Source: Homarus americanus (Eukaryota > Arthropoda > Malacostraca > Decapoda > Nephropidae). Taken from it: 64,000 bases of DNA. The translations under genes were made by a program, and so were the position numbers. Where the stretch lies: contig NW_024737042.1 in the NCBI RefSeq assembly GCF_018991925.1, positions 20,026,795 through 20,090,794 of the forward strand, read 5' to 3'. Every line of letters starts with the position of its first letter. Position 1 is the stretch's first letter. Below, piece after piece: positions 45,453 through 56,421 of this stretch. The notes below the pieces were generated by a model that saw nothing but the letters and a program-made list of their open reading frames with translations, did not search any database and was not told the DNA's origin.

Positions 45453-46198
45453 ATGGGCGGTAAGAAGGGACAACGTCAAGATGGGAGACACGGCTCCCCA
45501 CCACCATCCCATCCACCGGGCGCAGACTCTCATCCTCTACCTCCAGCGACGGACATTGCCACAATTCTGAGATGGATGGGCGACAGGGACGACAGATGCA
45601 GAGAGATGGAACTTCAGAGGGAGGAGACACGAAGAGAGGAGGAAAAGTCACGTTTTGAGGCACTATTGGCAACCCTGGCGCTAACCCACCCTCCCTCACT
45701 CGCAGGTAGTGCGCATCAAGGCGCCAATACCCTCCCTCCCCCACCACACCAGCGTCCTCCAGGCACTCTTGCTACTCCAACAGCTCCCAAGGCATCTGTT
45801 CAACCCCCACCCGCCCTCTCACCAGACGTCACGTTTCAGCTTTTTCGTGAGTGGAGGCGGCGGTGGACAGATTACTCCCCGATGGTGGACCTTGACAGCA
45901 TGCCTCCAAACATACAGCTCATCCAACTGAGGATGTGTTTGTCGCTGGAGACCCAGAGAGAGTTTTGGAGCACACGTTGCAAGTGCCTCCCGATTCTACG
46001 TCTTCAGTGACGGATGTGCTCGACCTTTTACAGGAGCATGTTAAAGGTCGGAATAATGAGGCTTTGCGTCGCCGCGCCTTCACCAGCTGCAAGCAGGCGG
46101 AGAATGAATCCTTTGACAACTTTTTTGTACGTTTGAAGAGTTTGTCGGGGGAGATCGACGTCTGCAAGGCGCACTGCCGGGAATATGAGGAAGCCTGA
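45453..46198 (+). pseudogene. LTR-2 gag, one frameshift and one stop
   Basis: The frame from ATG 45453 has a Pro-rich N-terminus, an Arg/Glu-rich helix (CREMELQREETRREEEKSRF) and a capsid-like region (FQLFREWRRRWTDYS, IQLRMCLSLETQR). A frameshift near 45955 moves the reading to the frame 45935-46198 (VLEHTLQVPPD... NNEALRRRAF). A TGA at 46196-46198 interrupts it, and the same frame reopens at once and runs on as the next entry. LTR-1 gag matches in the same order. Confidence 0.8.
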
Positions 46199-47701
46199 AT
46201 CAAGCACGGGATCTTGACAGGTGTCAGGCAAGAAGAGTTGGTGCAGCGACTCATCCCCCTGGACGCTTCCTCCACACTCCAGGTGGTAGTGACTGAATGT
46301 CGGTCATACAAGGCCACCAAGTCCGCCACCTCTGCCTTACGGGCCCCACCTGCTGTGAGAGCTATCTCACAAAACAAGAAGGGTAAGAAGGCGGCCAACA
46401 ACGTGAAGGCTGCCGCACATTCTTCCACGCCTCCGCCTAGTGCTTCCTGTGGCAGTTGTGGAAAGCAGCATGGCCCCAAGACATGCCCGGCCGCCGAAGC
46501 CCTGTGTCGTGGATGTGACCGTAAGGGCCACTGGTCTAACACAGACAGGTCCCCTGCACGAGGCCACAAGTGTCAGGCCTGCGGTCGCTATGGACACTAC
46601 GACAAGTGCTGCCGCCAACCCAAGCCCAAAAGCCCGAGACGAGGAGGAAAGCAGCGCACTTCCCTCGGGGTGGTTCGCACACAGCCCCCTTCAGATGGCC
46701 CACGCAGCCCCAAGCAGCAGCTGAGTCACATCAGGAGGGTGGAATCGACCACACGCCCCAGGGCTACCGCTTCCCCTACCATCCGCGTCGCCGTCACACA
46801 CTGTGATGTGTCGGGTCTCATCGAGGTGATACCGGACACCGGCGCTGATACTAAGATGATAGGCCTGAAGCACCTCCAGAAACTGGGCCTCACCAAACGC
46901 GGCCTGGGACCACCGCCACAGCTGCAGTACTACAATGCGGACGGTTCCCAGATGCCGGACGCTGTGGGCTCCTTTCAAGCGGAGATCACTTACGGCGACA
47001 GGTCGTGTCACAGATGGATCGACGTGCAGCCTACTCTCGCTACACCCTTGTTGTCGTGGGAGCACTGCAAGGAGTTAGGCGTGGTGCCCAGAGACTTTCC
47101 TCAGCAGATCCCGGCTGCTCGGTACACCGCCAGCAGGGTGCATGAATCAACAAGCAGCGCGCCTGGCGCTGCCGCACAGAGCTGCCCAGAACCCGCGTCC
47201 ACTCCCACCCACACAGGACGCTCCCATGCCCAGATCCTGTATGGTCACCCTCTCTGCTCTTGCATTCCTGCACACGCCAAGGCCTTTCCGAAGGAGTGGC
47301 AGACCAGAGCCGAGAGCTGCAACCGCCGCGCCGCTACACGTGCCCAGGACGCCAAGGCTCGGTATGACGACCATGCCCGCCCTCTTCAGCCACTGGAGAT
47401 TGGTGCCCTTGTCCGCATCCAGGACCCGACGACGACACGTTGGGACAAGGTGGGCATAGTGATGGGCGTCGGCCGGTCGCGGGACTACAAAGTCAGGATG
47501 CCGAGCGGCCGCGTCTGGTGGAGGAACCGCCGCTTCCTCCGGCCAGTCCCACCCCCTGCTGCTGGCCCCCTGACCGAGGACGAGTCCCCTACACCTCACG
47601 AGGATCCGTCCCACAGTGCACCTCGATGCTCGGAGCGACTTAGGACTAAGAAGTCCGCTCAAGACAAAGACTATCAGCGTGAGGGGGGGAGGGAGATGTA
47701 G
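46199..47701 (+). CDS. LTR-2 zinc-knuckle/protease frame fused to integrase C-terminus
   Basis: A 495-residue open frame (ATG 46214). It has zinc knuckles CGSCGKQHGPKTC, CRGCDRKGHWSN and CQACGRYGHYDKC (about residues 77-135) and an aspartic protease with IPDTGADTKM (near residue 213). Then, at about 47120-47215, comes an abrupt change to the integrase C-terminal region with YGHPLCSCIPAHAKAF and SGRVWWRNRRF. RT, RNase H and the catalytic integrase core should lie at that point and are absent, yet the frame stays open. The stop overlaps the 3' LTR, as in LTR-1. It could yield a nucleocapsid-protease product. It should not be read as a domesticated host gene. Confidence 0.85.
   Translation: MKHGILTGVRQEELVQRLIPLDASSTLQVVVTECRSYKATKSATSALRAPPAVRAISQNKKGKKAANNVKAAAHSSTPPPSASCGSCGKQHGPKTCPAAEALCRGCDRKGHWSNTDRSPARGHKCQACGRYGHYDKCCRQPKPKSPRRGGKQRTSLGVVRTQPPSDGPRSPKQQLSHIRRVESTTRPRATASPTIRVAVTHCDVSGLIEVIPDTGADTKMIGLKHLQKLGLTKRGLGPPPQLQYYNADGSQMPDAVGSFQAEITYGDRSCHRWIDVQPTLATPLLSWEHCKELGVVPRDFPQQIPAARYTASRVHESTSSAPGAAAQSCPEPASTPTHTGRSHAQILYGHPLCSCIPAHAKAFPKEWQTRAESCNRRAATRAQDAKARYDDHARPLQPLEIGALVRIQDPTTTRWDKVGIVMGVGRSRDYKVRMPSGRVWWRNRRFLRPVPPPAAGPLTEDESPTPHEDPSHSAPRCSERLRTKKSAQDKDYQREGGREM
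47681..47696 (+). promoter_or_regulatory. LTR-2 polypurine tract
   Basis: GAGGGGGGGAGGGAGA abuts the 3' LTR. Confidence 0.85.
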
Positions 47702-47985
47702 GTTATGTATCTAAGCTGCTGTGCCGAGTAGCAACCTTGTATATAAGCTACTGTGCCGAGTAGCATCTATATATGTAATTACGTGGCACCACTGCACGTG
47801 TTATGTGGCAACATTGCCCCGAGGCTACCATATGGCAAGGCAGTCTTAGTCTGACTCTGTGGGCCGTGCATGGCACACGCTAGTCACTACTTGTATTTCT
47901 CCTATCCGTTAATAAATGGACTTCAGTGTTACCCGGTGTTTCCCTACCCATCACTGCCTTCTTCAGGGAACACTTGGAACCTTCA
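47697..47985 (+). repeat. LTR-2 3' LTR
   Basis: Same length as the 5' LTR with about six substitutions. The AAATG target copy follows at 47986-47990. Confidence 0.92.
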
Positions 47986-47990
47986 AAATG

Positions 47991-48340
47991 TTGTCCGCTA
48001 CCCTCATGTTAAGGCTCTCCTAGCATGGCACCAACTAGCTATTGACCAGTGGAAGAAGTCACCCAGCTCCCCTGATGCTCTATGCTTCCTGGTGCGCACA
48101 AAAAAAGAGCTCCAATCTGCCATCACTCTCGCACGGAGAAGCATAGGTTTGATTTCCCTTCTTCAATTATTGACCAGTCTACATCTATAGCTGATATATG
48201 GCGCACCATTAACCGTGCCCGGGGCACCTTCGCTAGGCCTGCGCTCCTAGTCATCTATAGGCACTGTAAGGGGGTGGTCACACCCTCCCACTCCTCTGAC
48301 ATGACCTGCTTCTCGCTTGGTACAGGTGTGAGAAGTTACC
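47991..48340 (+). pseudogene. LINE ORF2 linker fragment
   Basis: Two plus-strand frames (about 47986-48150, then 48082-48290) read VRYPHVKALLAWHQLAIDQW and FDFPSSIIDQSTSIADIWRT, the kind of helical segment found between endonuclease and RT in LINEs. A frameshift lies near 48140. The family is unassigned and it does not continue the CR1 on the other side of LTR-2. Confidence 0.5.
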
Positions 48341-49299
48341 TTGTGCCTTAGTTATCTGATTATCTGGGTACCTCAACCCTATAAATTTGGACTGTATAAG
48401 TACCATAACCAAACTGCATAGAGGAAAACACAGTGTGACGTGACACAGTGATTTTTTTTTTAGACTGCCACCCGAGGGGCTAGTTTGAGAAACTCACATC
48501 CTGCAGTCACAGTTCTATCTGCCAAAAGTTATGATCATATGCATTAAGGGCGTCAAAACCAAGGGTCGGTTGTTGGAAAGTGACAGAATGATGAGTGTGT
48601 GGGGGAAAATTCCAGATACAATTAATCTGTTTATGGCAAAGTGTGGCAGGTCCCTAATAATGTCAAGTGCCAGGCCTGGCTGGCAAGGAGGATATCTGGT
48701 CGGGATGGAAGGGAAGGTAACGGCTGGGGACCTGTAGGAGGAAGCTGGGCAAAGGAGATAGAGAGAGGGTGTGAGGAGTCTGTTGACCACAAAGTTTACA
48801 AACAGTGGGCCAGGCTCAGGCCAATGTACCAAAGTGAAAGTGGGGTAGAGGTGATAAGGTGTGGTGGGACAGGTACAGTAGGGGAGGAGGCAACACAAAT
48901 ATTGAGGGACATACTTTTAGTGCGTTTGTGATATGGGCATGCACCATCTAATAGGTAGCCCTGGTGGAGACAGCACAGACACAGTAGCGGACGCGGGTTG
49001 GTGGTGGGTGGACAGGTTGAGGCACCATGTGAAGATGAGGCAGGACTCTGCCCGGGGCAGCAGGACACACCAGGGCAGGCCTGGTAGGCGCCACACCAGT
49101 AGAGGAGGCCGCCGGCGGTGGAATAGGCTGACAGGGGGGTTCACAGGGACTACCAGCTTGTGTCAAACCAGAAGAGAGGAATAACTGGGTGGCAAACAGA
49201 GGGTAAGAGTAGGTCAGAGATGGTGGTACAGAATAGCGAACAGTTTCAATACGGTTGTAAATTTTGGAAGAGATATATTCTGTGCCGTGTCATTGAGGG
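48341..49299. other. Unassigned GC-richer stretch
   Basis: Several frames of 70-100 codons occur on both strands, but none shows a motif. The last part (to 49290) could be the region of a CR1 ORF1 upstream of the esterase domain, which is a guess. Confidence 0.3.
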
Positions 49300-50410
49300 A
49301 GGTGGAGGGGGGGGGCACCGGTGGGAGCATAAGGCCCAACAGCATCAGAGTAGAGACGGGAGGAGGCCCAGTAGTAGTTGAGTGAGACGGCCGGGACTGC
49401 TACAGGGTTGCAGCCAAGTGAGGCCAGGCAGAGGCAGGTGTTGGAAGAAGTTGCTGCTGGAGACAGAGGGAGGAGAGCGGCCCGGTAGACTGTGGGGTTG
49501 CCTTTAGTGGGAGGCTTTTCCTGGGGCAGAGGGGCGATGAGCATTGCCATGAGTCAGCATTGTGCCGGCTGCCACAACACCTGGGATCAACTACAGCCCA
49601 CACCACCCCTATTAGGATCTTTGATTTTCTGGGAACAGGTGGCGGAGTTATGGTTACGTGAACAGAAGCGACATCTGGGACGATCACATCGGCATCAGGC
49701 AGTGAAGGTGTGCACCAGAATGGAAGAACCAAAATGCAGGACCGGGGTAATAGGGTTCTGCATACAGAGGAGGGAGGAAGGGTGGCCCACAGTGGTTGGG
49801 CATTCTCCTTCCACTTGACAATGACAGCAGCTTGTGGATGTATACTGAGTATACTAGAATTAAAGTCACGCCTCATCTTCTATGTCAGTGTATAGGGGAA
49901 ACGTTTCACTAGGATGTGGCCATTCATCAGCGTCTAGCGGCACCAGGACAACCCCATCAAAGCCAACAGTACGGCACCTCAGGAATCTGACACTTGATAA
50001 AGTTCCAGTTCTTACTTTGTCGGAATTGAATGTTGAGACCGTGCTGTCTGCAGTACTTCATTATCCAATTAAAGCGTTCCTCTACAGTTTTCAGTGAGTC
50101 CTTGGGGAAGTGTAGAATCAGTTTACTTGGCTGGGTGGCAGAGGGCAGGGTGATAGGGTCCGTGGCATTAGTGTTTCCACTCCGGCTAGTGTTTCCCATA
50201 GAAACATTACCGTCATTGTCATAATCACTGGATTCAGAATGACCAGGCGAGTTGGCGATGGCATCCGTACCAGAGATGTCTGCGTCCATAAGAGAGCCTC
50301 TTCTGGGACGATCGGGAAGTCAAGAGCATCTATGGGCACGTCTGTCCCCTTAGGTGCCGCCACGCCCATTGCCTGACACAGTGAATGTGGCACCCGGGCC
50401 TCCGCCATTA
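49300..50410 (-). pseudogene. LINE ORF1 (gag-like), broken
   Basis: Read on the minus strand from MAEARVPHSLCQAMG (50408). The protein continues in a second frame with MDADISGTDAIANSPGHSES and then SKLILHFPKDSLKTVEERFN, a likely RNA-recognition segment. Later a zinc knuckle CRFCSRNHNSATC appears near 49650, in a third frame. This is the order of a LINE ORF1. At least three shifts break it. ORF2 is not recognisable downstream (below 49300). Confidence 0.6.
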
Positions 50411-52729
50411 AGGTTGAGGTCAGAGGTCAGTCACTGAGGCGCCAGTGACTCGCCGCCTACCTCCCTTTTACGTTTGGGACTATAGAGGTTACCTTACCTC
50501 GCATCGTAAGAGGGTTACGCCTCCCAGCCACCGTTGACCGCCTGTGTGCCACACAATACAGGACAACCAAACTTATATTTTGCGCATTGTGAATCAGAGT
50601 GTTATACTTAGTGATTTAACATCAGTGTCGGTGAGCTATGACTATGTGTAAAGTGGCATTTGCGAGTGTAGTGCAGTGATCAATGTGACAGCTTCTAGCT
50701 TCCAAAGTGCCCCTACACTTATGCCCCTCCTGCAAGCATGTGGTACCTTAGTTAAAAGCTCCTTGACCATAAGTAAATATGGCCTACTCCAGGCCATGTG
50801 GTGAGGGTTTGTATAAACTCCCAGCCTCATATATTGCGAAGATGGATAATTCTTTTGAAACTGAAATTGAATTTGATATCGTATTCCAACCAGAAAAAAC
50901 ACAGATACCATTGAGTAAAAACAAGTGTAATCAAAGTGTTTATAAACTGAGAACACCCTCACCCTGTAGAAATAATACACAAGTCAGATCACAGTATTCA
51001 TTTTCCACATGAAAACACATCTTGGCCAAGTTGTTTCAGCTTCGGTTCTGTTTCGTAGCTTAAGTTAGCAGATCAGAGGTTCTTCCGTCCCCAGACAACG
51101 AAAAAAAAATCTCCATCAGCCTTTGAGAATTCCGACAACAGTAAACAGTGAACGGTGTGCACCGCGGGCTTTACCGGCGGTACACAGGATGCCAAATCCA
51201 CCGAACATTACCCGTTAAAGTACCTGTAAAAGAAAGAGAGTGAAGCAATATTGCGGCGAAGAGAAACAGAAGAGAGATTATCAACTAAAGGAGGAGAGTC
51301 AATAAGACGAAATGCCTTTGATTCCACCCTATTTAACAATTTGACAGATATGAGAGCAGTACCCCAAGTTGAGACGAATGAATTCCTTATATAATTGAAG
51401 CAACTGCTCAGGGGTAAAGTAGCTATGGTATCTGGACAGCATTACCAGCTTTAGCAATGTTGTGGATGTGTTGCTTTCTTGACATATTAGAGGAAATGGT
51501 GAGGCCTAGCATATCTATTTTAGAATGATTTGTAGAAAGTGGGTAGGGTTCTGAGTGTGAGCAAACTTTCAAATGTTTAGTTGTTCCCATTTTAATTATA
51601 TTTCTATAACCTTCTTGGTTGCATCTCTTTTGTTTTCTTTATTTTCTAATTCATTTTCTCCAAAGCATTTATTGCATTTCATTCAGTACTCTTACTTGTT
51701 TGTTTATTTCCCACTAACTTTTATTTTCAGATTTTATTAGTTTTATTCTTAGAGATCCGTATCCTTGTCTATTCTTACTTTTCTTACATTTTAGAGCTGC
51801 CACCACCCAGACTTTCAATTAAATTGGTAGCGTGGTAGACTGAAAGAGGTTAGGCACGTGAGTTATCAAGTGCATTTTCAGAGATAGCTATTGTTGTAAG
51901 CCTGATAACAATGGCCATCTCTGTGAGAGTGAGAGTGAAAGAGGAGATACACACATTCTACTAAATCAATATTTGTTAAAATCAAATCTGAACACTGTAA
52001 ACTTTCACTCACAACAATAAAACTTAGGTTCAATTACTAATTAAACTTACTGTACACTTAGCAAAACGGAACTAACAAATAGTAACTTCTCAGGTAGCAA
52101 ATAGATCTAAATTATCAGTCACAACATTGAATAATTAGACCTCCTTACGGTATTACTACACAACAGTGATACTAGAGTGATGGTCACTCTCAACCCTTGA
52201 CAATAGCACAGATATTACAGTATTTGTAGCATCATGTCATTACTTGATGAACAAAATAGAAACGTACACCAACAACACATATCAACTGTGAGTACAGCTT
52301 GTTCACTAACATCATATAACAAACACTAATTCTTGTGATAGTAATATTTATGGTTTCAATACTCAACCTGGGGCAATTATATTCCCGATAACCTATCCAT
52401 GATAATGTACACAATAATCATTCGCACATACAGTCAGGATGAGTACACTAGGCTTATACCGCTGGTGTTCAAAACAATGCTGCAAACTACACTCTTGAGC
52501 CGCTGTTGGACTAGGTGCTCAAGAGCAAATCGGTGTCCTGCACTCAGATATTAATCCGGCTGTATTAAAGACATCTTGCCTGGAGGCAGCTATCAGAATG
52601 AATAAAGTCAAAATACAAAATGCCACCAAGCACGTCTGGCAAGGGGACAGGTGGCACTGAATATTAGGCAGGTCAATTACACTATTGGATCACTTAACAC
52701 ATAAGACGTTCAACTACTTTTAACAGAAA
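50411..52729. other. 2.3 kb without recognised genes
   Basis: No coding frame with recognisable motifs and no RNA gene. The AT-rich stretch 52000-52700 precedes repeat R2. Confidence 0.5.
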
Positions 52730-53420
52730 CACTAATAGATATTCAACAAAGTTCAACTGAGTTAAATTCACTTAACATGACGGTGTAAGGCACTATGTAC
52801 ATACCTGTCAGGCTGGGGAGCTGCGAACAGAATGAACTATTCAAACTGCGCGCTCTCTTTTATACACCTTGTGTTACCTCTGATACTTTACATACACATT
52901 GATTGTTCTCATTTTCTGTACACCTCGGGCTGTGAAAATTAGGCTATGGGTGTATTTAAATTTTATAAGATAAACTTTTATAATCTTGTTAGAGTTTGAG
53001 CTTTGTAATGCAAGAATTAAAATGATGTCGAGTACATAGGATGGCAATACATTGTGGGCAGAGTCACAAACCACAGCATCCGGTCTACCCATGCATATAT
53101 GTTACACTTCAAAGCTTTCTACCATTGACAGGTTCTGCTCTGAAGATTAATGAGTTTCTTAAATACAAAAATTACAATAATTTCAATACTCACATCAGAT
53201 TCTCTGAGGTCTGTAAACCAAGGAAATACAACTTCAGTTTTAAATTGTTATCCTGTGACTTCAAGAGTGACACAAATTGATCACAGCTGGTGGCTGGGCA
53301 CTCAAAACACATCATCTTAACACAATTTACACTACACGTAAAGAAAGATGACGCTTTCAACATATAACCAATACATCTTGAGGAGGTTAATGATAACGTT
53401 GACGGTACACACTGGTAAGG
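52730..53420. repeat. Dispersed repeat R2, copy B
   Basis: Uninterrupted diverged counterpart of 38590-39900 (minus its LINE-A insertion). Conserved landmarks are AAATTCACTTAACATGACGG, CTCTCTTTTATAC, CTGTGAAAATTAGGCTATG and CTTTCAACATATAACC. No coding frame. Confidence 0.5.
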
Positions 53421-53512
53421 CTATAACAAGTGCCACTGACACCCAAACCTTGCTCGAGTTTGAGAAAGTAAAGTTTGAGATGATGAAATTTGAGGCACGA
53501 GAGAGAGAGAGA

Positions 53513-54218
53513 ACATAAGAACATAAGAATGGAGGAGACTGCAGCGGGCCTATTGGGCCATACTGGGCAGTCCCGTTTACACCCAACCCCTATTGCTCAT
53601 ATAAGCATCCAACCTATGTTTGAAGCTATTCAGCGTATTCGAGTTAATGATGATATTTGGTAACTTGTTCCATTCATCCACTACTCTGTTTCCAAACCAG
53701 TGTTTACCTATTTCACGCCTAAATCTAAATTTGTCTAATTTAAAACCATTGTTACGAGTTCGCTCCTGGTTGGATAGTTTGAGTACCTTTGTAATGTCCC
53801 CTTTGTTTAGGCCTGACTTCCACTTATACACCTCTATCAGGTCGCACCTCTCTCTACGTCTCTCGAGGGAGTGCAAATTAAGATGCTTTAATCTGTCTCT
53901 ATACTCAAGGTTCCTAATGCCTGGGATTAGTCTTGTCATTCTCCTCTGAATTCTTTCCAATGATTCTATATCCATCCTGTAATACGGTGACCAGAACTGA
54001 ACTGCATAATCCAGGTGTGGTCTCACAAGCGCAAGATACAGTTTTAGGATAACCTCGCTAGTCTTGTAACTAACACTCCTTTGTATGAACCCAAGTACTT
54101 TATTAGCCTTGTTACGAGCAAAAACACATTGTTTACTTGGCTTGAGGTTCCTACTTATCATTACTCCTAAATCTCTCTCGCAGTCGGATTTCTCTATGGC
54201 ATCGTTGTTCATCTGGTA
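53513..54218 (-). pseudogene. CR1 3'-end fragment, open frame
   Basis: The minus strand reads 211 uninterrupted codons of the CR1 C-terminal region (CERDLGVMISRNLKPSKQC... to LDAYMSNRGWV), closely matching 25580-26211, followed by the CR1 tail at 53513-53576. It is 5'-truncated at 54218. It shows Ser where the longer copy has a TAG. Confidence 0.92.
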
Positions 54219-54249
54219 GGAATGAAGAAACAGACATCTGACATCACAA

Positions 54250-55343
<1,094 letters not shown>

Positions 55344-55374
55344 TGATAACCACAAGGAAAGAAGAAAACACGCA

Positions 55375-55425
55375 GTTCCCAAGCGCTTTCGTGTAATTCA
55401 CATCTTCAGGGGTGAGTACAGACAA
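55375..55425 (-). ncRNA. Candidate hammerhead ribozyme of the Penelope-like element
   Basis: On the minus strand CTGAAGA (55409 to 55403) is followed by a small GTG/CAC hairpin with an AATTA loop, then GAAA (55390 to 55387) and GCGCTTGGGAAC. CTGANGA and GAAA are the two conserved core boxes of hammerheads, and Penelope-like elements are known to carry such ribozymes in their terminal repeats. Stem II is short and has an unpaired base, so activity is uncertain. Confidence 0.5.
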
Positions 55426-55546
55426 AGGAGAAGTACAAAACAAGGTGTTTATATACAGAGGAGGGTGAGATCAGGTCCACAATGGTCAGGTATTAGGTAA
55501 TGACCCTACTAATCTTTAAAAAGCACCGCAACGGTCGGTAGTCAGG

Positions 55547-56164
55547 TCAGAGGGTAAGGTGACCCAACCTTCTCACCTGGTTACAAATCTTCTTAATTAC
55601 AAAATTGTCCAGTTTGTACATGCCATTACTCAAATTCATGTTGACTCCTTCTGTATTTTTAATGAGACTAGATTCTATAATGTTCCTACTGTCAATTGAA
55701 TTACAAGGTAATATTGAAGAGGCATTATCCCAGTCAATGGAATGCTTATTATCCCTCAGATGAACAAACAGAGCATTGGATTCCTGGCCTGTCTTAACAC
55801 TATATTTATGTTTTTTAAGTCTAGTTACAAGATCTTTACCAGTCTCGCCTAAGTAAAACATATTACATTCCTTGCAAGGAACTTTATAAATGCAACCAAC
55901 TGTGTTGTTGGGGGAGTTCTTGATTAACATTTGTTTAACAGTGCATGAGTTTTTAAATGCCACATTGACATTCCAGGTTTTTAGTTGAAATGGAATTTGA
56001 GAGAAATTTTTGTGAAATGGTAATACTAAGAGATTCTTATGGTCATGGGTGGGCTTGGGATCAGTTCTATAAAAAGATTTCTTAATAATGTTCAGGCATT
56101 TGTCTATGAAAGATCTAGGGTATTTAAGGTTTGAGCCAATATTATAGATATATTTATATTTCAA
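55547..56164 (-). pseudogene. Penelope-like GIY-YIG endonuclease domain
   Basis: The 205-codon open frame begins after RT. The nuclease starts at about residue 90 with GCIYKVPCKEC (the GIY strand, with the Cys pair usual for these elements), followed by FYLGETGKDL (the YIG strand, YLG here, residues 104-106), a catalytic-type Arg in TRLKKHK (residue 115), and a Glu in NIIESSLI (about residue 164). The nuclease nicks target DNA for insertion. The ATG at 56164 is only the first Met after truncation. The domain itself is uninterrupted. Confidence 0.88.
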
Positions 56165-56421
56165 CCCCTATATTATTCGATCATTATTTTAACTTGTCAT
56201 CTTTGCCCTTCCTCAAAGCTGTGCGTAGCAAGGAGGGACATCACACTACTCATACGTTATAGCATTACTTCAATTCAATTTCAATTTCAATTTCAATTGT
56301 TTATTCCTTGATAGAGGAAGCGGGATCCTAGTGCTGTCACTAGGTACCCCTGTACAATAACACCAGAATCATCTGGCAAGTGTGAAAAGTATATACAGTA
56401 TAAATATTATAAAGGGGCTTG

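Larger units (their letters stand above)
44671..47985 (+). mobile_element. LTR-2: gypsy element, internally deleted, related to LTR-1
   Basis: Two 289-base LTRs (44671-44959 and 47697-47985) start TGTAGG and end CTTCA. AAATG flanks the unit at 44666-44670 and 47986-47990. The primer binding site and polypurine tract are in place. The LTRs differ at about six positions by eye (roughly 2%), so the insertion is fairly recent. The interior codes gag, zinc knuckles and protease, and then jumps to the integrase C-terminal end: RT, RNase H and the integrase core are gone. Gag and integrase ends match LTR-1. It is nonautonomous but retains all cis-acting sites. Confidence 0.92.

Noticed and set aside
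46214..47701. A domesticated gag/protease host gene
   Set aside because: It sits between intact LTRs with a target duplication, so it is a recent deletion derivative of a gypsy element.
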